64,000 nucleotides of DNA from Candidatus Brachythrix odensensis (GCA_016714465.1 JADKDT010000012.1:1-64000), one strand, 5' to 3'. Counted from the stretch's first letter, positions 35,097 to 43,884 are shown. The notes: generated by a model from the sequence alone, not told the origin. A program made the numbers and translations.

Positions 35097-36498
35097 TCAG
35101 ACGATGCGGGCGGCGAGCGCCTCGGCTTCCTTCTGGGCCTGGGCCATCACTTCTTCCACCGACTTGTTGCCGGTGAGCGCGCCGGAGAAGTTGGTGATCA
35201 CGATCTGGCCGAACTCGGCGAAGTTGTAGACGAAGTCTCCGACGATGTCGAACGGCGTCACGTACTTGACTCCGTCATAGCCGGGCTTCAGCCAGGGCAG
35301 GTTGTCCAGATACTCCTTGCGCCCGGCCGAGGCCTGGGCGAAGATGACGTCCTCGCAGCCTTCCACCATGCGCCGGTAGGTGTCCGGCTTGTAGACCCAC
35401 TTGACGAACTCGAGGGCCGCATCGCGCACGGGCGAGGCCTTGTTGATCATCATCGGGTGAATGCGGGCGATCGAGGTGTTGCTCGCCCACGGGATGGGCG
35501 CGCTCTTCAGCTTCGGATACAGATCGGGGAAGCCCGGCTTCAGGCCGCCGACTGCCGCCGACACAAACATGCCCTGCGCGACCGCGCCGGTCCCAAACAG
35601 GCGCTGCCCGGTCGGGGAATCGGCGCCCTGCGGCATCGCCCCCGTACATCGCCTTGAAGAGCTTGAGGCCCTTGATGATGGGTTCAGAGGTCAGAAGGGG
35701 CGTCTTGCCCTTGGCCCACACCCCGCCGTAGGGCATGGCCCACATTTCGAGCTGGAACCAGAAGTCCGAGGCTTCCTTGACGAGATGGTTCGAGAAGAAC
35801 CCGTACTGCTGCTTCGAGCGGTCGGTCAGGGCCTTGCTCACCTCGATCCACTCCTCGGGGGTCTTGGCCGGGGTGATCTTGGCCGCGGCGTAGCGATCCG
35901 CATTGTAGAGAATGCCGAAGGCGACCGTCACCATGTCCAACCCGTAGAGCTTGCCATCCTTGCGCAGGGCATCGTGGGCGGAGCTGAGGTCCTTGATGTT
36001 GTGGGTGGTGAGAACAGCATCGAGCGGATAGAGCAGGTCGGCCCGGATCAGGCGGGGGGCCAGCTCGGGGGTGGCCATGATGATGTCCCCGTCGAGCTTG
36101 CCGGCTTGCGCGCCGAGGATCATCTTGGTGCTGTACGGATCGAAGCCGATCTGCTCGGTGACGACTTCGATTTCCTTCTGCGATTCGTTGAATTCCTTGA
36201 CCAGGTTCACCCAGGTCTTACCGCGGTTGCCCTCTTCGAACCACCACCACAGGTAGCGCACCTTCTGCTTGACGCCCGCGTTGACGGCCGTGGCTACGGG
36301 TTTGGGGACGGCGGTAGCGGGCACGGCCGTGGCGGCCGGGACAGCCGTGGCCGCCGGAGCGGCCGGGGCAGCGGTGGGCGGAACGGCCGTTGGCGCGGCG
36401 GCGGGCGCGCAGGCGGCCAAGGCGGCGGCGCCCGCGCCAAGGGCGGAGGCCTTGAGGAACTTGCGGCGGCTGATGCCCGCCGGTTTCTGGGTAGTCAT
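35097..36498 (-). CDS. Extracellular solute-binding protein, frameshifted
   Basis: Sugar-type ABC binding lipoprotein, about 467 aa repaired. The N-terminus has a Tat-like SRRKFLKASALG and lipobox LAACAP, then a Thr/Pro/Ala linker (AAPTAVPPTAAPAAPAATAV). The body shows YLWWWFEEGNRGKTWVNLVKEFNESQ and FGILYNADRYAAAKITPAKT of the family-1 cluster. The frame breaks in GGGGG at about 35639-35643; deleting one G joins KAMYG to AMPQGADSPTGQRLF. ATG 36498 follows AGGAGAG. First gene of the transporter operon. Confidence 0.9.
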
Positions 36499-36651
36499 CT
36501 CGGTTCTCTCCTGGCGTATCTTTCCGAACAATGTCGGTTGGTTTTGAGTGATATCCGCGCCGCGCCAGGAATGGCGCAGTGCGCTCAGCATGGAGCTAGC
36601 GGTGTCGTGTCTCGATACTCCCCCCTTGCAGGCTGCCAACCAAATACATCT

Positions 36652-36696
36652 CCGGATGGAATGCTCCCCGGCGCCGCCGGGGAGCATTCCATCCGG
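36652..36696. terminator. Hairpin, CTCCCCGGC type
   Basis: Perfect 21-bp arms (CCGGATGGAATGCTCCCCGG then C, 36652-36672; complement 36676-36696), GCC loop. Lies between the FAH stop (36731) and the binding-protein start (36498). The rest of 36499-36730 shows no gene. Confidence 0.78.
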
Positions 36697-36730
36697 CGTG
36701 TTTCGGTAGGCGCTCAACCGATCGGCTGGT

Positions 36731-37603
36731 TTAGCTTTCCTTCACCACTGGATTCGAGAGCGTGCCCAGCTTGGCGATCTCGACCGTGACGGTCTCGCCC
36801 GGCAGGATCCAGCGCTTCGGTGTGCGGGCCGCGCCCACGCCCGAGGGCGTGCCAGTCGACACGACGTCGCCCGGCTCGAGGGTCATGATCCCGCTCAATA
36901 GGTGGACGAGCTGCTGCACGCCAAAGACCAGCTCGCGGGTGTTCGACTTCTGCAGGACCACTCCGCCGATCGTCAGGCTGATGTCCAGCGACTGCGGATC
37001 GGGGATCTCGTCGGCGGTGGTGATGGCCGGGCCCATCGGCAGGAAGGCGTCGAAGCTCTTGCCCAGCGTCCACTGCGAGACGCGCGCCTGGTAGTCACGG
37101 GCGCTGATGTCATTGAGCGGCAGGTAACCGGCCACGTAGCTCAGCGCGTCGGCCTCGCTCACGTGCTTGGCGCGCTTGCCGATGACAAAGCCAAACTCGG
37201 CCTCGTAGTCGACATTGTCCGTTAGACGAGGAATGATGATCGCCTCGCCCGGCCCGATGACGGTGTTGGCGTACTTCGCAAACACCGTCGGGAACTCGGG
37301 CACGGCCTGGCCGGACTCCTTGGCGTGATCGCGGTAGTTCAGCCCGACGCAGATGATCTTGCCGGGCCGCGGAATGGGCGCCTTGAGGGTGTAGGCCCCG
37401 GGCGCGATCTCGTCGCTGCTCTTAGCGGCAGCCAGCGCGCTGGCTGCCAGGGCCATCGCAGCCGCGCCGCCCTCGAGGAAGGCGATCATGTCGGCGGGGA
37501 TGCGCGAATCAAGCTTGTTCAGGTCGACGGCGGACTGTCCGCGCAATGCGCCGAGGCGGAGCGTTGCGGGCGCGTCGTTGCGGGTAAAAGTGATGAGTTT
37601 CAA
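36731..37603 (-). CDS. Fumarylacetoacetate hydrolase family protein
   Basis: A 290-aa FAH-fold protein. Metal-binding motif: GLNYRDHAKE, then Glu pair in DYEAEFGFVIGKRA and Asp in GYLPLNDISARDYQ; KSFDAFLPMGPAI and GDVVSTGTPSGVG complete the family signature. Members hydrolyse C-C bonds in acylpyruvates or 2,4-diketo-3-deoxy sugar acids, or decarboxylate/isomerise. The Shine-Dalgarno GAGGAGA precedes ATG 37603. First gene after the promoter at 37646-37674. Confidence 0.92.
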   Translation of the reverse strand: MKLITFTRNDAPATLRLGALRGQSAVDLNKLDSRIPADMIAFLEGGAAAMALAASALAAAKSSDEIAPGAYTLKAPIPRPGKIICVGLNYRDHAKESGQAVPEFPTVFAKYANTVIGPGEAIIIPRLTDNVDYEAEFGFVIGKRAKHVSEADALSYVAGYLPLNDISARDYQARVSQWTLGKSFDAFLPMGPAITTADEIPDPQSLDISLTIGGVVLQKSNTRELVFGVQQLVHLLSGIMTLEPGDVVSTGTPSGVGAARTPKRWILPGETVTVEIAKLGTLSNPVVKES

Positions 37604-37645
37604 GTTTCTCCTCTGTTTTGGTATACTGCTAACAACTTACTGCCG

Positions 37646-37674
37646 ACAATACGTCACGTTCTCACTTCTGTCAA
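37646..37674 (-). promoter_or_regulatory. Sigma70-like promoter for catabolic series
   Basis: Read on the minus strand: -35 TTGACA (37674-37669), a 17-bp spacer, and -10 TATTGT (37651-37646). Transcription would begin near 37639, giving a leader of about 36 bases to the FAH ATG. This is the best promoter match I saw in the window; it lies in the 98-bp divergent gap beside the 2-hydroxyacid dehydrogenase, a natural place for GntR control. Confidence 0.6.
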
Positions 37675-37701
37675 GGCAGGTCAAATGACCACGGGAGACA
37701 A

Positions 37702-38691
37702 ATGACAACCCATATCGTCTACGCCTTCGGGGATGCCTCGGGCAATCCCATCGAGCGCGGCATTCTGGCTGGCCAGGATGTCGACTTCGCCTACTCCAAT
37801 GGTGTCGATTCGGCTGAATCGCGAGCCATTCTGGGCCAGGCCGACATCCTCGTCATCTCGCTGGAGAAGATCACCGGCGAGGTGATGGATGCCATGCCCA
37901 ACTGCCGGCTGATCAGCCGCCTGGGCGTCGGGATCGACAACATCGACACCGCCGCCGCCACAAAGCGCGGCATCTGGGTGGGCAATATCCCGGATTACGG
38001 CACCGACGAAGTCGCCACCCATGCCATCGCCCTGGTCATGACCCTGATGCGCGGCATCCGCGGCCTCGCGGACAACACCCGGGCCGGGCGCTGGGAATCC
38101 GCCGCGATGCGCCCCATTCACCGCCTGACCGCCACGCCCCTTGGCGTCATGGGCTTCGGCCGCATCGGCCGCAGCGCCGGAAGCAAGGGCAAGGGCCTGG
38201 GCATGCGCGTCATCGCCTACGACCCCTTCCTCTCGGATGATCAGATTCGGGCCGCGGGCGCGGAGCCGGTGACCCAGGATGAGCTCTTCAAGCAATCGGA
38301 CTTCATCACCCTGCACCTGCCGCTGGATGAAAAGACCCGCCACACCATCAACGCCCGCACGATCGGGCTGATGAAGCCAAATGCCTGCCTGGTCAACACC
38401 GCCCGGGGCGGGCTGGTGGATGAAGCGGCTTTGTTGGACGCGGTCCGGGCTGCCCGCATCAAGGGGGCCGCCCTCGATGTGCTCAGCATCGAGCCGCCGC
38501 CGGCCGATAACGAGGTCCTGCAAGCCTTGATGCGCCACGAGCGCGTCATCGTCACCCCTCATACGGCCTGGTACTCGGAAGAATCCCAGATCGACATGCG
38601 CACCCGCGCGGCGGAGGACATCCTGCGCGCGCTGAAGGGCGAGAAGCCGCGCATGCCGGTCAATGACGTCAGCGAGGTGAAACGTGGCTGA
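37702..38691 (+). CDS. D-2-hydroxyacid dehydrogenase (SerA/CtBP-like)
   Basis: A 329-aa NAD-dependent dehydrogenase: substrate domain SRLGVGIDNIDTAAA, Rossmann motif GVMGFGRIGRS, catalytic Arg in VNTARGGLVDE, Glu in DVLSIEPP and His in VTPHTAWYSEES. It interconverts a 2-keto acid and a D-2-hydroxy acid, for example glyoxylate/glycolate or pyruvate/lactate. ATG 37702 is preceded by GGGAGACAA. It overlaps the next gene by 8 bases, so the plus-strand operon begins here. Confidence 0.92.
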   Translation: MTTHIVYAFGDASGNPIERGILAGQDVDFAYSNGVDSAESRAILGQADILVISLEKITGEVMDAMPNCRLISRLGVGIDNIDTAAATKRGIWVGNIPDYGTDEVATHAIALVMTLMRGIRGLADNTRAGRWESAAMRPIHRLTATPLGVMGFGRIGRSAGSKGKGLGMRVIAYDPFLSDDQIRAAGAEPVTQDELFKQSDFITLHLPLDEKTRHTINARTIGLMKPNACLVNTARGGLVDEAALLDAVRAARIKGAALDVLSIEPPPADNEVLQALMRHERVIVTPHTAWYSEESQIDMRTRAAEDILRALKGEKPRMPVNDVSEVKRG

Positions 38692-39667
38692 AAAATTCCT
38701 GGTGACGGGCGCGCTCGGCTGCATTGGCGCGTGGACGGTCAAGCGCCTGGTCGCTGAAGGCGTCCCGGTCTGGACTTACGATCTGCCGGGCGAGCCGCAT
38801 CGCCTGCGTCTGATCATGGACGATGCCGCGCTGGCGAAGGTCAATTTCATCCATGGCGACATCACCGATGCCGCGGCTTTTGAGCAGGCCGTCGCCGCCA
38901 ATGGCATCACCCACGTCGTGCATCTGGCCGCGCTTCAGGTCCCCTTTGTGCGGGCCGATCCGCTGGCCGGGGCGCGGGTGAACGTGGTCGGCACAACGGT
39001 CGTTCTCGAGTCTGTTCGGCGCCACAAGGCCGAGATCCAGGGTCTCGTGTATGCCAGCTCGGTCGGCGTGTATGGCGGGCCCGATCTGTATCCCGACGGC
39101 ACGCTGTATCAGGATTCGCCCCAGTTCCCGCTCAACCTGTATGGCGTCTTCAAGCAGGCTAACGAAGGCACCGCCCGCATCTACGCCCAGGATTGGGGCG
39201 TCAACAGCATCGGCATCCGGCCGTATGTGCTGTATGGCCCCGGCCGCGACCAGGGTATGACCTCCACCCCGACCAAGGCCATGCTGGCCGCCGCGGCGGG
39301 CCGGGCCTATCGCATCTCCTACGGTGGGACGGTCGTGTTCCAGTACGCCGATGACTGCGCCCGGGCCTTCATCCAGGCCGCCCGGGCCGGGGTCAAGGGC
39401 GCGCCGGTCTACAACCTGGGCGGCACGGAGGCCGCCATCGGCTCGGTCGTCGACGCCATCGACGCCGCCGCGCCGGAGATGAAGGGCCAAATCACCTATA
39501 ACCCCGAGGCCCTGGCCCTGCCCCCGCATGTCGATCCCGCGCCGCTCGAGGCCGCCATCGGCGGGCTGCGCTGGACGCCGCTGGGGGATGGCGTGCGCCA
39601 GACCATCGACATATTCCGGAACGCCATCGCGGCGGGCAAGGTCAACGTCGACCGGATCCTGGCCTGA
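38684..39667 (+). CDS. NAD-dependent epimerase/dehydratase
   Basis: Extended SDR of 327 aa: FLVTGALGCIGAWTV nucleotide site, Asp in VWTYDLPGE, HLAALQVPFVRADP, Ser in VYASSVGVYGG and YGVFKQANE (YxxxK). Members include UDP-sugar epimerases and uronate dehydrogenase. In this catabolic setting a free-sugar or uronate dehydrogenase/epimerase is more plausible than nucleotide-sugar synthesis, but that is inference. It starts with GTG 38684, inside the end of the upstream gene. Confidence 0.88.
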   Translation: MAEKFLVTGALGCIGAWTVKRLVAEGVPVWTYDLPGEPHRLRLIMDDAALAKVNFIHGDITDAAAFEQAVAANGITHVVHLAALQVPFVRADPLAGARVNVVGTTVVLESVRRHKAEIQGLVYASSVGVYGGPDLYPDGTLYQDSPQFPLNLYGVFKQANEGTARIYAQDWGVNSIGIRPYVLYGPGRDQGMTSTPTKAMLAAAAGRAYRISYGGTVVFQYADDCARAFIQAARAGVKGAPVYNLGGTEAAIGSVVDAIDAAAPEMKGQITYNPEALALPPHVDPAPLEAAIGGLRWTPLGDGVRQTIDIFRNAIAAGKVNVDRILA

Positions 39668-39709
39668 GCGGGCCAACGGCACAGATTCATCAACAACGCG
39701 CGCAGGTCA

Positions 39710-40411
39710 ATGGACAGTCCTTCCACCGCGACGTCGACGCTGGCCGATCCGATCACGACCCGAACCCTGAGCGATCAGGCTACCGAGCGGCTGCGTGAGG
39801 CGATCCAGACCGGCGCTCTTGCGCCGGGTGATCTGCTGGTGGAGCGGGTGCTGGCCGGCCAGCTCGGGATGAGCCGGGTGCCGGTGCGCGAGGCCATCCA
39901 GCGACTGACCGAGGAAGGCCTGGTCAAGCGCGCGGCCAGCCGCGGGGCAGTCGTGTATCTGCCGCCACCCAGCGAAGTTGAAGAGATCACCGCGATCCGG
40001 ATCGTGCTGGAGCAGTTTGTGGCCGAGCGGGTGGCCCAGCACTGGGCGCCCGCCGCGGAGACGACCCTGGCCGCGATCGTGGATCGCATGCGCGAGGGCG
40101 TCCGGGCGCGCGACCGCCACCGCCTGTCGCGCCTGGATACCGAGTTCCACGCCGCCACCTGGCGCATCGCCGCGCATGGGGTGTTGATGGAGATGGTCTC
40201 GAGCCTGCGCCGGCGGGTGGCCCGCCTGCTCGATGAGACCGTGGCATTGATGGCCGATGACGCCCTGCCGGGCATCATCGACGCGCACGAAAAACTGATG
40301 GCCGTGTTTCGGGCCGGCGACGCGGTTGAAGCGCGGGACGAAATGCGCCGGCATATCGAAACGGGCCAGGCCCGTATTTTGAACGTCTACAAGGGGAGAT
40401 ACCAGCCATGA
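39710..40411 (+). CDS. GntR family regulator (FCD domain)
   Basis: A 233-aa FadR-type regulator. The N-terminal winged helix (ATERLREAIQTGALAPGDLL, MSRVPVREAIQRLTEEGLV) binds DNA; the C-terminal FCD domain has the metal ligands Asp/His in SRLDTEFHAA, His in IIDAHEKLM and His in MRRHIETG. FCD regulators sense organic or sugar acids. The ATGA overlap couples it to the E1-alpha gene. It is the only regulator in the catabolic island and the obvious candidate to control the divergent promoters near 37,650. Confidence 0.92.
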   Translation: MDSPSTATSTLADPITTRTLSDQATERLREAIQTGALAPGDLLVERVLAGQLGMSRVPVREAIQRLTEEGLVKRAASRGAVVYLPPPSEVEEITAIRIVLEQFVAERVAQHWAPAAETTLAAIVDRMREGVRARDRHRLSRLDTEFHAATWRIAAHGVLMEMVSSLRRRVARLLDETVALMADDALPGIIDAHEKLMAVFRAGDAVEARDEMRRHIETGQARILNVYKGRYQP

Positions 40412-41376
40412 AAGTGACAAAGGATCAAGCATTAGCGTTGTACCGCATGCTGCAAACCATTCGGCAGTCCGAGGAGGGGCTGGCCCGCCAATATGCGGCC
40501 GGTTTCATCCACGGAGCATGCCACACCTATGTCGGCGAGGAGGCGATCGCCACGGGCGTGTGCGCCCACCTCGACTATAACGACGCGATCTTCAGCACCC
40601 ATCGCGGGCACGGCCACGCGCTGGCCAAGGGCGTCTCGCCCCGCGAGTTGTTTGCCGAGCTGTATGGGCGCGAGACCGGCGTCTCACATGGCCGGGGCGG
40701 CAGCATGCACCTGTTCAAGCCCGAGGTTGGGATGATGGGGACCAGCGGCATCGTCGCGCCCTGCATCCTGCAGGCCACGGGCGCGGGTTACTCGTTCAAG
40801 TTGCGGGGTGTGCCGCATGTCGGGGCGGCTTTCTTTGGGGATGGCGCTTCGAACAACGGCGCCTTTCACGAGGGCCTCAACCTGGCCGCGATCTACCAGT
40901 TGCCGGTCGTGTTCGTGTGCGAGAACAACCAGTTCGCCACCGAAATCGCCTTCAGCTACGCCACCCGCAACACCGACGTGTGGAAGAAGGCCGAGAACTA
41001 CGGCATGCCCGGCGTATGCGTCGACGGCAATGATGTCCTGGCGGTTCACGCCGCGGCCGGCGAAGCGGTCGAGCGCGCGCGGGCCGGCGGCGGGCCGACC
41101 CTGATCGAGGCCAAGACCTACCGCACCCGCCCCCACTCCGAGGGCATGCGCGACGGCGGGTATCGCTCGCTCGAGGAAATCGAAGCCTGGAAGAAGCGCG
41201 ACCCGATCAAGATCCTGACCCAGAAGCTCATGATCGAGAACATCGTGCCCCAAAGCGAACTGGATGCGATCGCCGAGGAAATCCGGCTCGTGGTCGAAGA
41301 CGCGGCCGAGTTCGCCAAGAACAGCCCCTATCCCGACGGCGCGACCGCGCTGCAGCACGTTTACGCGGAGGCCTGA
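40408..41376 (+). CDS. 2-oxoacid dehydrogenase E1 alpha subunit
   Basis: Thiamine-diphosphate-dependent E1 alpha subunit, 322 aa. THRGHGHALAKG, HGRGGSMHLF, the TPP/Mg motif GDGASNNGAFHEGLN...CENNQFA and YRTRPHSEGM are diagnostic of the PDH/acetoin-dehydrogenase group. It decarboxylates a 2-oxo acid (pyruvate likely) and passes the acyl group to E2. Followed by E1 beta (6 bases) and E2 (2 bases). Acetoin dehydrogenase cannot be excluded from sequence alone. Confidence 0.93.
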   Translation: MKVTKDQALALYRMLQTIRQSEEGLARQYAAGFIHGACHTYVGEEAIATGVCAHLDYNDAIFSTHRGHGHALAKGVSPRELFAELYGRETGVSHGRGGSMHLFKPEVGMMGTSGIVAPCILQATGAGYSFKLRGVPHVGAAFFGDGASNNGAFHEGLNLAAIYQLPVVFVCENNQFATEIAFSYATRNTDVWKKAENYGMPGVCVDGNDVLAVHAAAGEAVERARAGGGPTLIEAKTYRTRPHSEGMRDGGYRSLEEIEAWKKRDPIKILTQKLMIENIVPQSELDAIAEEIRLVVEDAAEFAKNSPYPDGATALQHVYAEA

Positions 41377-41382
41377 TCCAAA

Positions 41383-42366
41383 ATGCGAGAAATCACCTAT
41401 ACCGCCGCCGCCCGCGAGGCCCTGGCCGAGCGGATGGCCGTCGATCCCACCATCTTTGTCGTCGGCGAGGGCATTGGCCCGCGCGGCGGCAACTTCGGGA
41501 CCACCCTCGGGCTGTATGAGAAGTACGGCGCGATGCGCCTGGCCGACACGCCCATCAGCGAGCGCGGCTTTGTCGGCATGTGTTGCGGCGCGGCCATGAC
41601 CGGCGCGCGGCCGGTCGTCGACTTCATGATGGTCGACTTCATCCTGGACGCGTTTGGCGAGATCTTCAACCAGGTCGCCAAGATGCAATACATGAGCAGC
41701 GGCCGGCTGAGGATGCCCCTGCTGATTCGGGGTTGCATTGGGATCGGCGGCAGCGCCGCCACCCACCACTCGGGCAGCTACCTGCCCCAGTTCAGCAACA
41801 TCCCCGGCCTGCGGGTGGTCATCCCGACCACGCCGTATGACGCCAAGGGCCTGATGAAGACGGCCCTGACCTGCAACGATCCGGTGCTGTTTCTCGAGCA
41901 CAAGAACCTGATGGCGATGAAGGGCCCGGTTCCCGAGCCGGAAGAGGATTACTACATCCCGTTTGGGCAGGCCCGCATCGCGCGCGAAGGCAAGGATGTC
42001 ACGGTCGTGGCTCTGACCCTGATGGTGCGCAAAACGCTGGAAGCCGCTGAGGCCCTGGCCAAGGAAGGCATCTCGGTCGAGGTCATCGACCCGCGCACGG
42101 TCTCGCCCCTCGACACCGACACGATCCTGGAGTCGGTCAAGAAGACCGGCCGGCTGATGGTTATCGACGAGAGCTTCCAGCCGTGCGGGATCGGGGCCGA
42201 GATCGCCGCACAGATCATGGACAAGGGTTTTGACGAGCTGGACGCGCCGGTCCGCCGGATGAATGGCGGGTTCACCCCCACGCCCTACAGCCCGTCGCTC
42301 GAAGCCGCGATCGTGCCCAACCCCAAGACCATCGCCCAGGCGATCCGCGACTTGATCAAGGAGTAG
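41383..42366 (+). CDS. 2-oxoacid dehydrogenase E1 beta subunit
   Basis: E1 beta subunit, 327 aa. EGIGPRGGNFGTTLGLYEKYG, DTPISERGFVGMCCGAAMTG and PVVDFMMVDFILDAFG form the TPP-contacting N-terminal domain; LLIRGCIGIGGSAATHHSGS and VIDPRTVSPLDTDTI continue the transketolase C-terminal fold. It forms an alpha2beta2 heterotetramer with the upstream product. Confidence 0.94.
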   Translation: MREITYTAAAREALAERMAVDPTIFVVGEGIGPRGGNFGTTLGLYEKYGAMRLADTPISERGFVGMCCGAAMTGARPVVDFMMVDFILDAFGEIFNQVAKMQYMSSGRLRMPLLIRGCIGIGGSAATHHSGSYLPQFSNIPGLRVVIPTTPYDAKGLMKTALTCNDPVLFLEHKNLMAMKGPVPEPEEDYYIPFGQARIAREGKDVTVVALTLMVRKTLEAAEALAKEGISVEVIDPRTVSPLDTDTILESVKKTGRLMVIDESFQPCGIGAEIAAQIMDKGFDELDAPVRRMNGGFTPTPYSPSLEAAIVPNPKTIAQAIRDLIKE

Positions 42367-42368
42367 GC

Positions 42369-43829
42369 ATGGCGGTCGAAATCGTATTGCCCCGCCTGGG
42401 CTGGACGATGGAGGAAGGCACCTTCGTCGAGTGGCTGAAGAAGGACGGCGATGAGGTCAAGCCCGGCGATCTCATCTACGTGGTCGAGAGTGACAAGACC
42501 ACGGCCGAGGTCGAGAATTTCGACACCGGCATTCTGCGCATCGTTCCAAACGGCCCGGCCGCCGGCGCGCGCATCCCGGTCGGTTTCCTGCTGGCCTATG
42601 TCGCCAAGCCGGGCGAAGTGCTGCCGTTTGAGGGTGGTGCGGGGACCGGCGCGGTCCCTGAGCCCGTCGAACGGGCCGCGCCGGTCCCTGCGCCGGCCCT
42701 TCGACAAGCTCAGGGACCGGCACAGGAACCGGCGGCGTCCAGCAACGGAACGGCCCCGACGGGGAAGACCCCAACCATCAGCCCCCGCGCGCGCAAAGTG
42801 GCCGGGCAGCTCGGGGTGGACTGGTCCGGCCTGAAGGGCAGTGGCTCGACCGGCCGGATTGTCGAGCGGGATGTGCGCGCTGCGGCTGCTGCAGCGGCCG
42901 CCGCCATCGCCGCCGCGCCCAAGGTCAACGCCACGCCGGTCGCGATGCGGGCCGCCGCCGACCTGGGGGTCGACCTGGCGGCTTTGGCTGCAACGATGCC
43001 CGGCAAGCGCATCGAACGCGCTGACGTGGAACGTTATGCGGCTGAAAAACGCGCCCCGGCCGGAAAGGCGCCGGTCCCCGAGCTTGTCGAGGGGCCGGCC
43101 CTTCGACAAGCTCAGGGCCCGGCCCCCGTGGCCGCAGCTGCCTCCCGCAAGCCGATGTCGAGCACGCGCAAGCTCATCGCCGAGCGCATGATGACGACCC
43201 TGCGGACGGTAGCCCCGGTCACCCTGACCACCGAGGTGGACGCGACCGAGCTGGTCAAGCTGCGCGAGTCGCTCAAGGCCGACGCGGCCAACAGCGGGGG
43301 CGAGGTCCCGTCGTACAACGACCTGCTGGCCAAGATCGCGGCCACGGCCCTGTCCGCCCATCCGCAGATCAACGCCCGGATCGAGGGCGACGAGATCGTG
43401 ACCGAGGCGTCGGCCCACATCGGGATCGCCGTTGACACCGATCGCGGGTTGCTGGTGGTCGTGGTGCGCGACGCGCAGGACAAGACCGTGCGCCAGATCG
43501 CCCAGGCCTCGAAGGAAGTCATCGCCCGGGCCAAGGACGGCAAGGCGACGATGAACGACCTGCGCGGCAGCACGTTCAGCATCACCAATCTGGGCGTCTA
43601 CGACATCGACGCCTTCACCCCGATCATCAACGCGCCCGAGTGCGCGATCCTGGGGGTGGGGCGAATCGTGGCCAAGCCGGTGATCATCAAGGACAAGGTC
43701 AAGGCCCGCAAGATGCTGGCCCTCAGCCTGACCTTCGACCACCGCCTGGTCGACGGCGCGCCGGCCGCACGCTTTCTGCAGCGGATCAAGCAGTTGATCG
43801 AAACGCCGTATCTGTGGCTGGCGGCGTAG
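42369..43829 (+). CDS. Dihydrolipoamide acyltransferase (E2)
   Basis: A 486-aa E2: lipoyl domain (residues 1-78, lipoyl Lys in VESDKTTAEVENF), subunit-binding domain ISPRARKVAGQLGVDWSGLKGSG, a second binding-like segment (ATPVAMRAAADLGVDLAALA), and the CoA-dependent acyltransferase domain with catalytic LTFDHRLVDGAPAARFLQ. Two linkers contain palindromic repeat DNA translated in frame (PVPELVEGPALRQAQGP type). No E3 (lipoamide dehydrogenase) gene is in the window. Confidence 0.94.
   Translation: MAVEIVLPRLGWTMEEGTFVEWLKKDGDEVKPGDLIYVVESDKTTAEVENFDTGILRIVPNGPAAGARIPVGFLLAYVAKPGEVLPFEGGAGTGAVPEPVERAAPVPAPALRQAQGPAQEPAASSNGTAPTGKTPTISPRARKVAGQLGVDWSGLKGSGSTGRIVERDVRAAAAAAAAAIAAAPKVNATPVAMRAAADLGVDLAALAATMPGKRIERADVERYAAEKRAPAGKAPVPELVEGPALRQAQGPAPVAAAASRKPMSSTRKLIAERMMTTLRTVAPVTLTTEVDATELVKLRESLKADAANSGGEVPSYNDLLAKIAATALSAHPQINARIEGDEIVTEASAHIGIAVDTDRGLLVVVVRDAQDKTVRQIAQASKEVIARAKDGKATMNDLRGSTFSITNLGVYDIDAFTPIINAPECAILGVGRIVAKPVIIKDKVKARKMLALSLTFDHRLVDGAPAARFLQRIKQLIETPYLWLAA
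42653..42718. repeat. CTGAGC..GTCGAA palindromic repeat inside E2
   Basis: GGTCCCTGAGCCCGTCGAAC (42653-42672) faces CCTTCGACAAGCTCAGGGAC (42698-42717) within the E2 coding sequence. The insert is translated in frame as part of the Pro/Ala linker after the lipoyl domain. Confidence 0.75.
43072..43122. repeat. CTGAGCTTGTCGAAGGG palindromic repeat inside E2
   Basis: GTCCCCGAGCTTGTCGAGGG followed by GCCGGCCCTTCGACAAGCTC: a back-to-back palindrome, translated as PELVEGPALRQAQGP in the linker before the catalytic domain. It is the same repeat as at 42653. Confidence 0.8.
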
Positions 43830-43841
43830 AACACACGGTGG

Positions 43842-43871
43842 GGTAGGGGCCGGTCGCGACCCGCCCCTACC
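43842..43871. repeat. GTAGGGGC..GCCCCTAC hairpin
   Basis: GGTAGGGGCCGGTCGC pairs with GCGACCCGCCCCTACC apart from one C/C mismatch. It begins 13 bases after the E2 stop. Confidence 0.65.
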
Positions 43872-43884
43872 GTCCGTACGAAAC

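Noticed and set aside
35461..36789. 442-aa plus-strand open frame
   Set aside because: Antisense to the solute-binding protein; includes hairpin-derived sequence and no recognisable domain.
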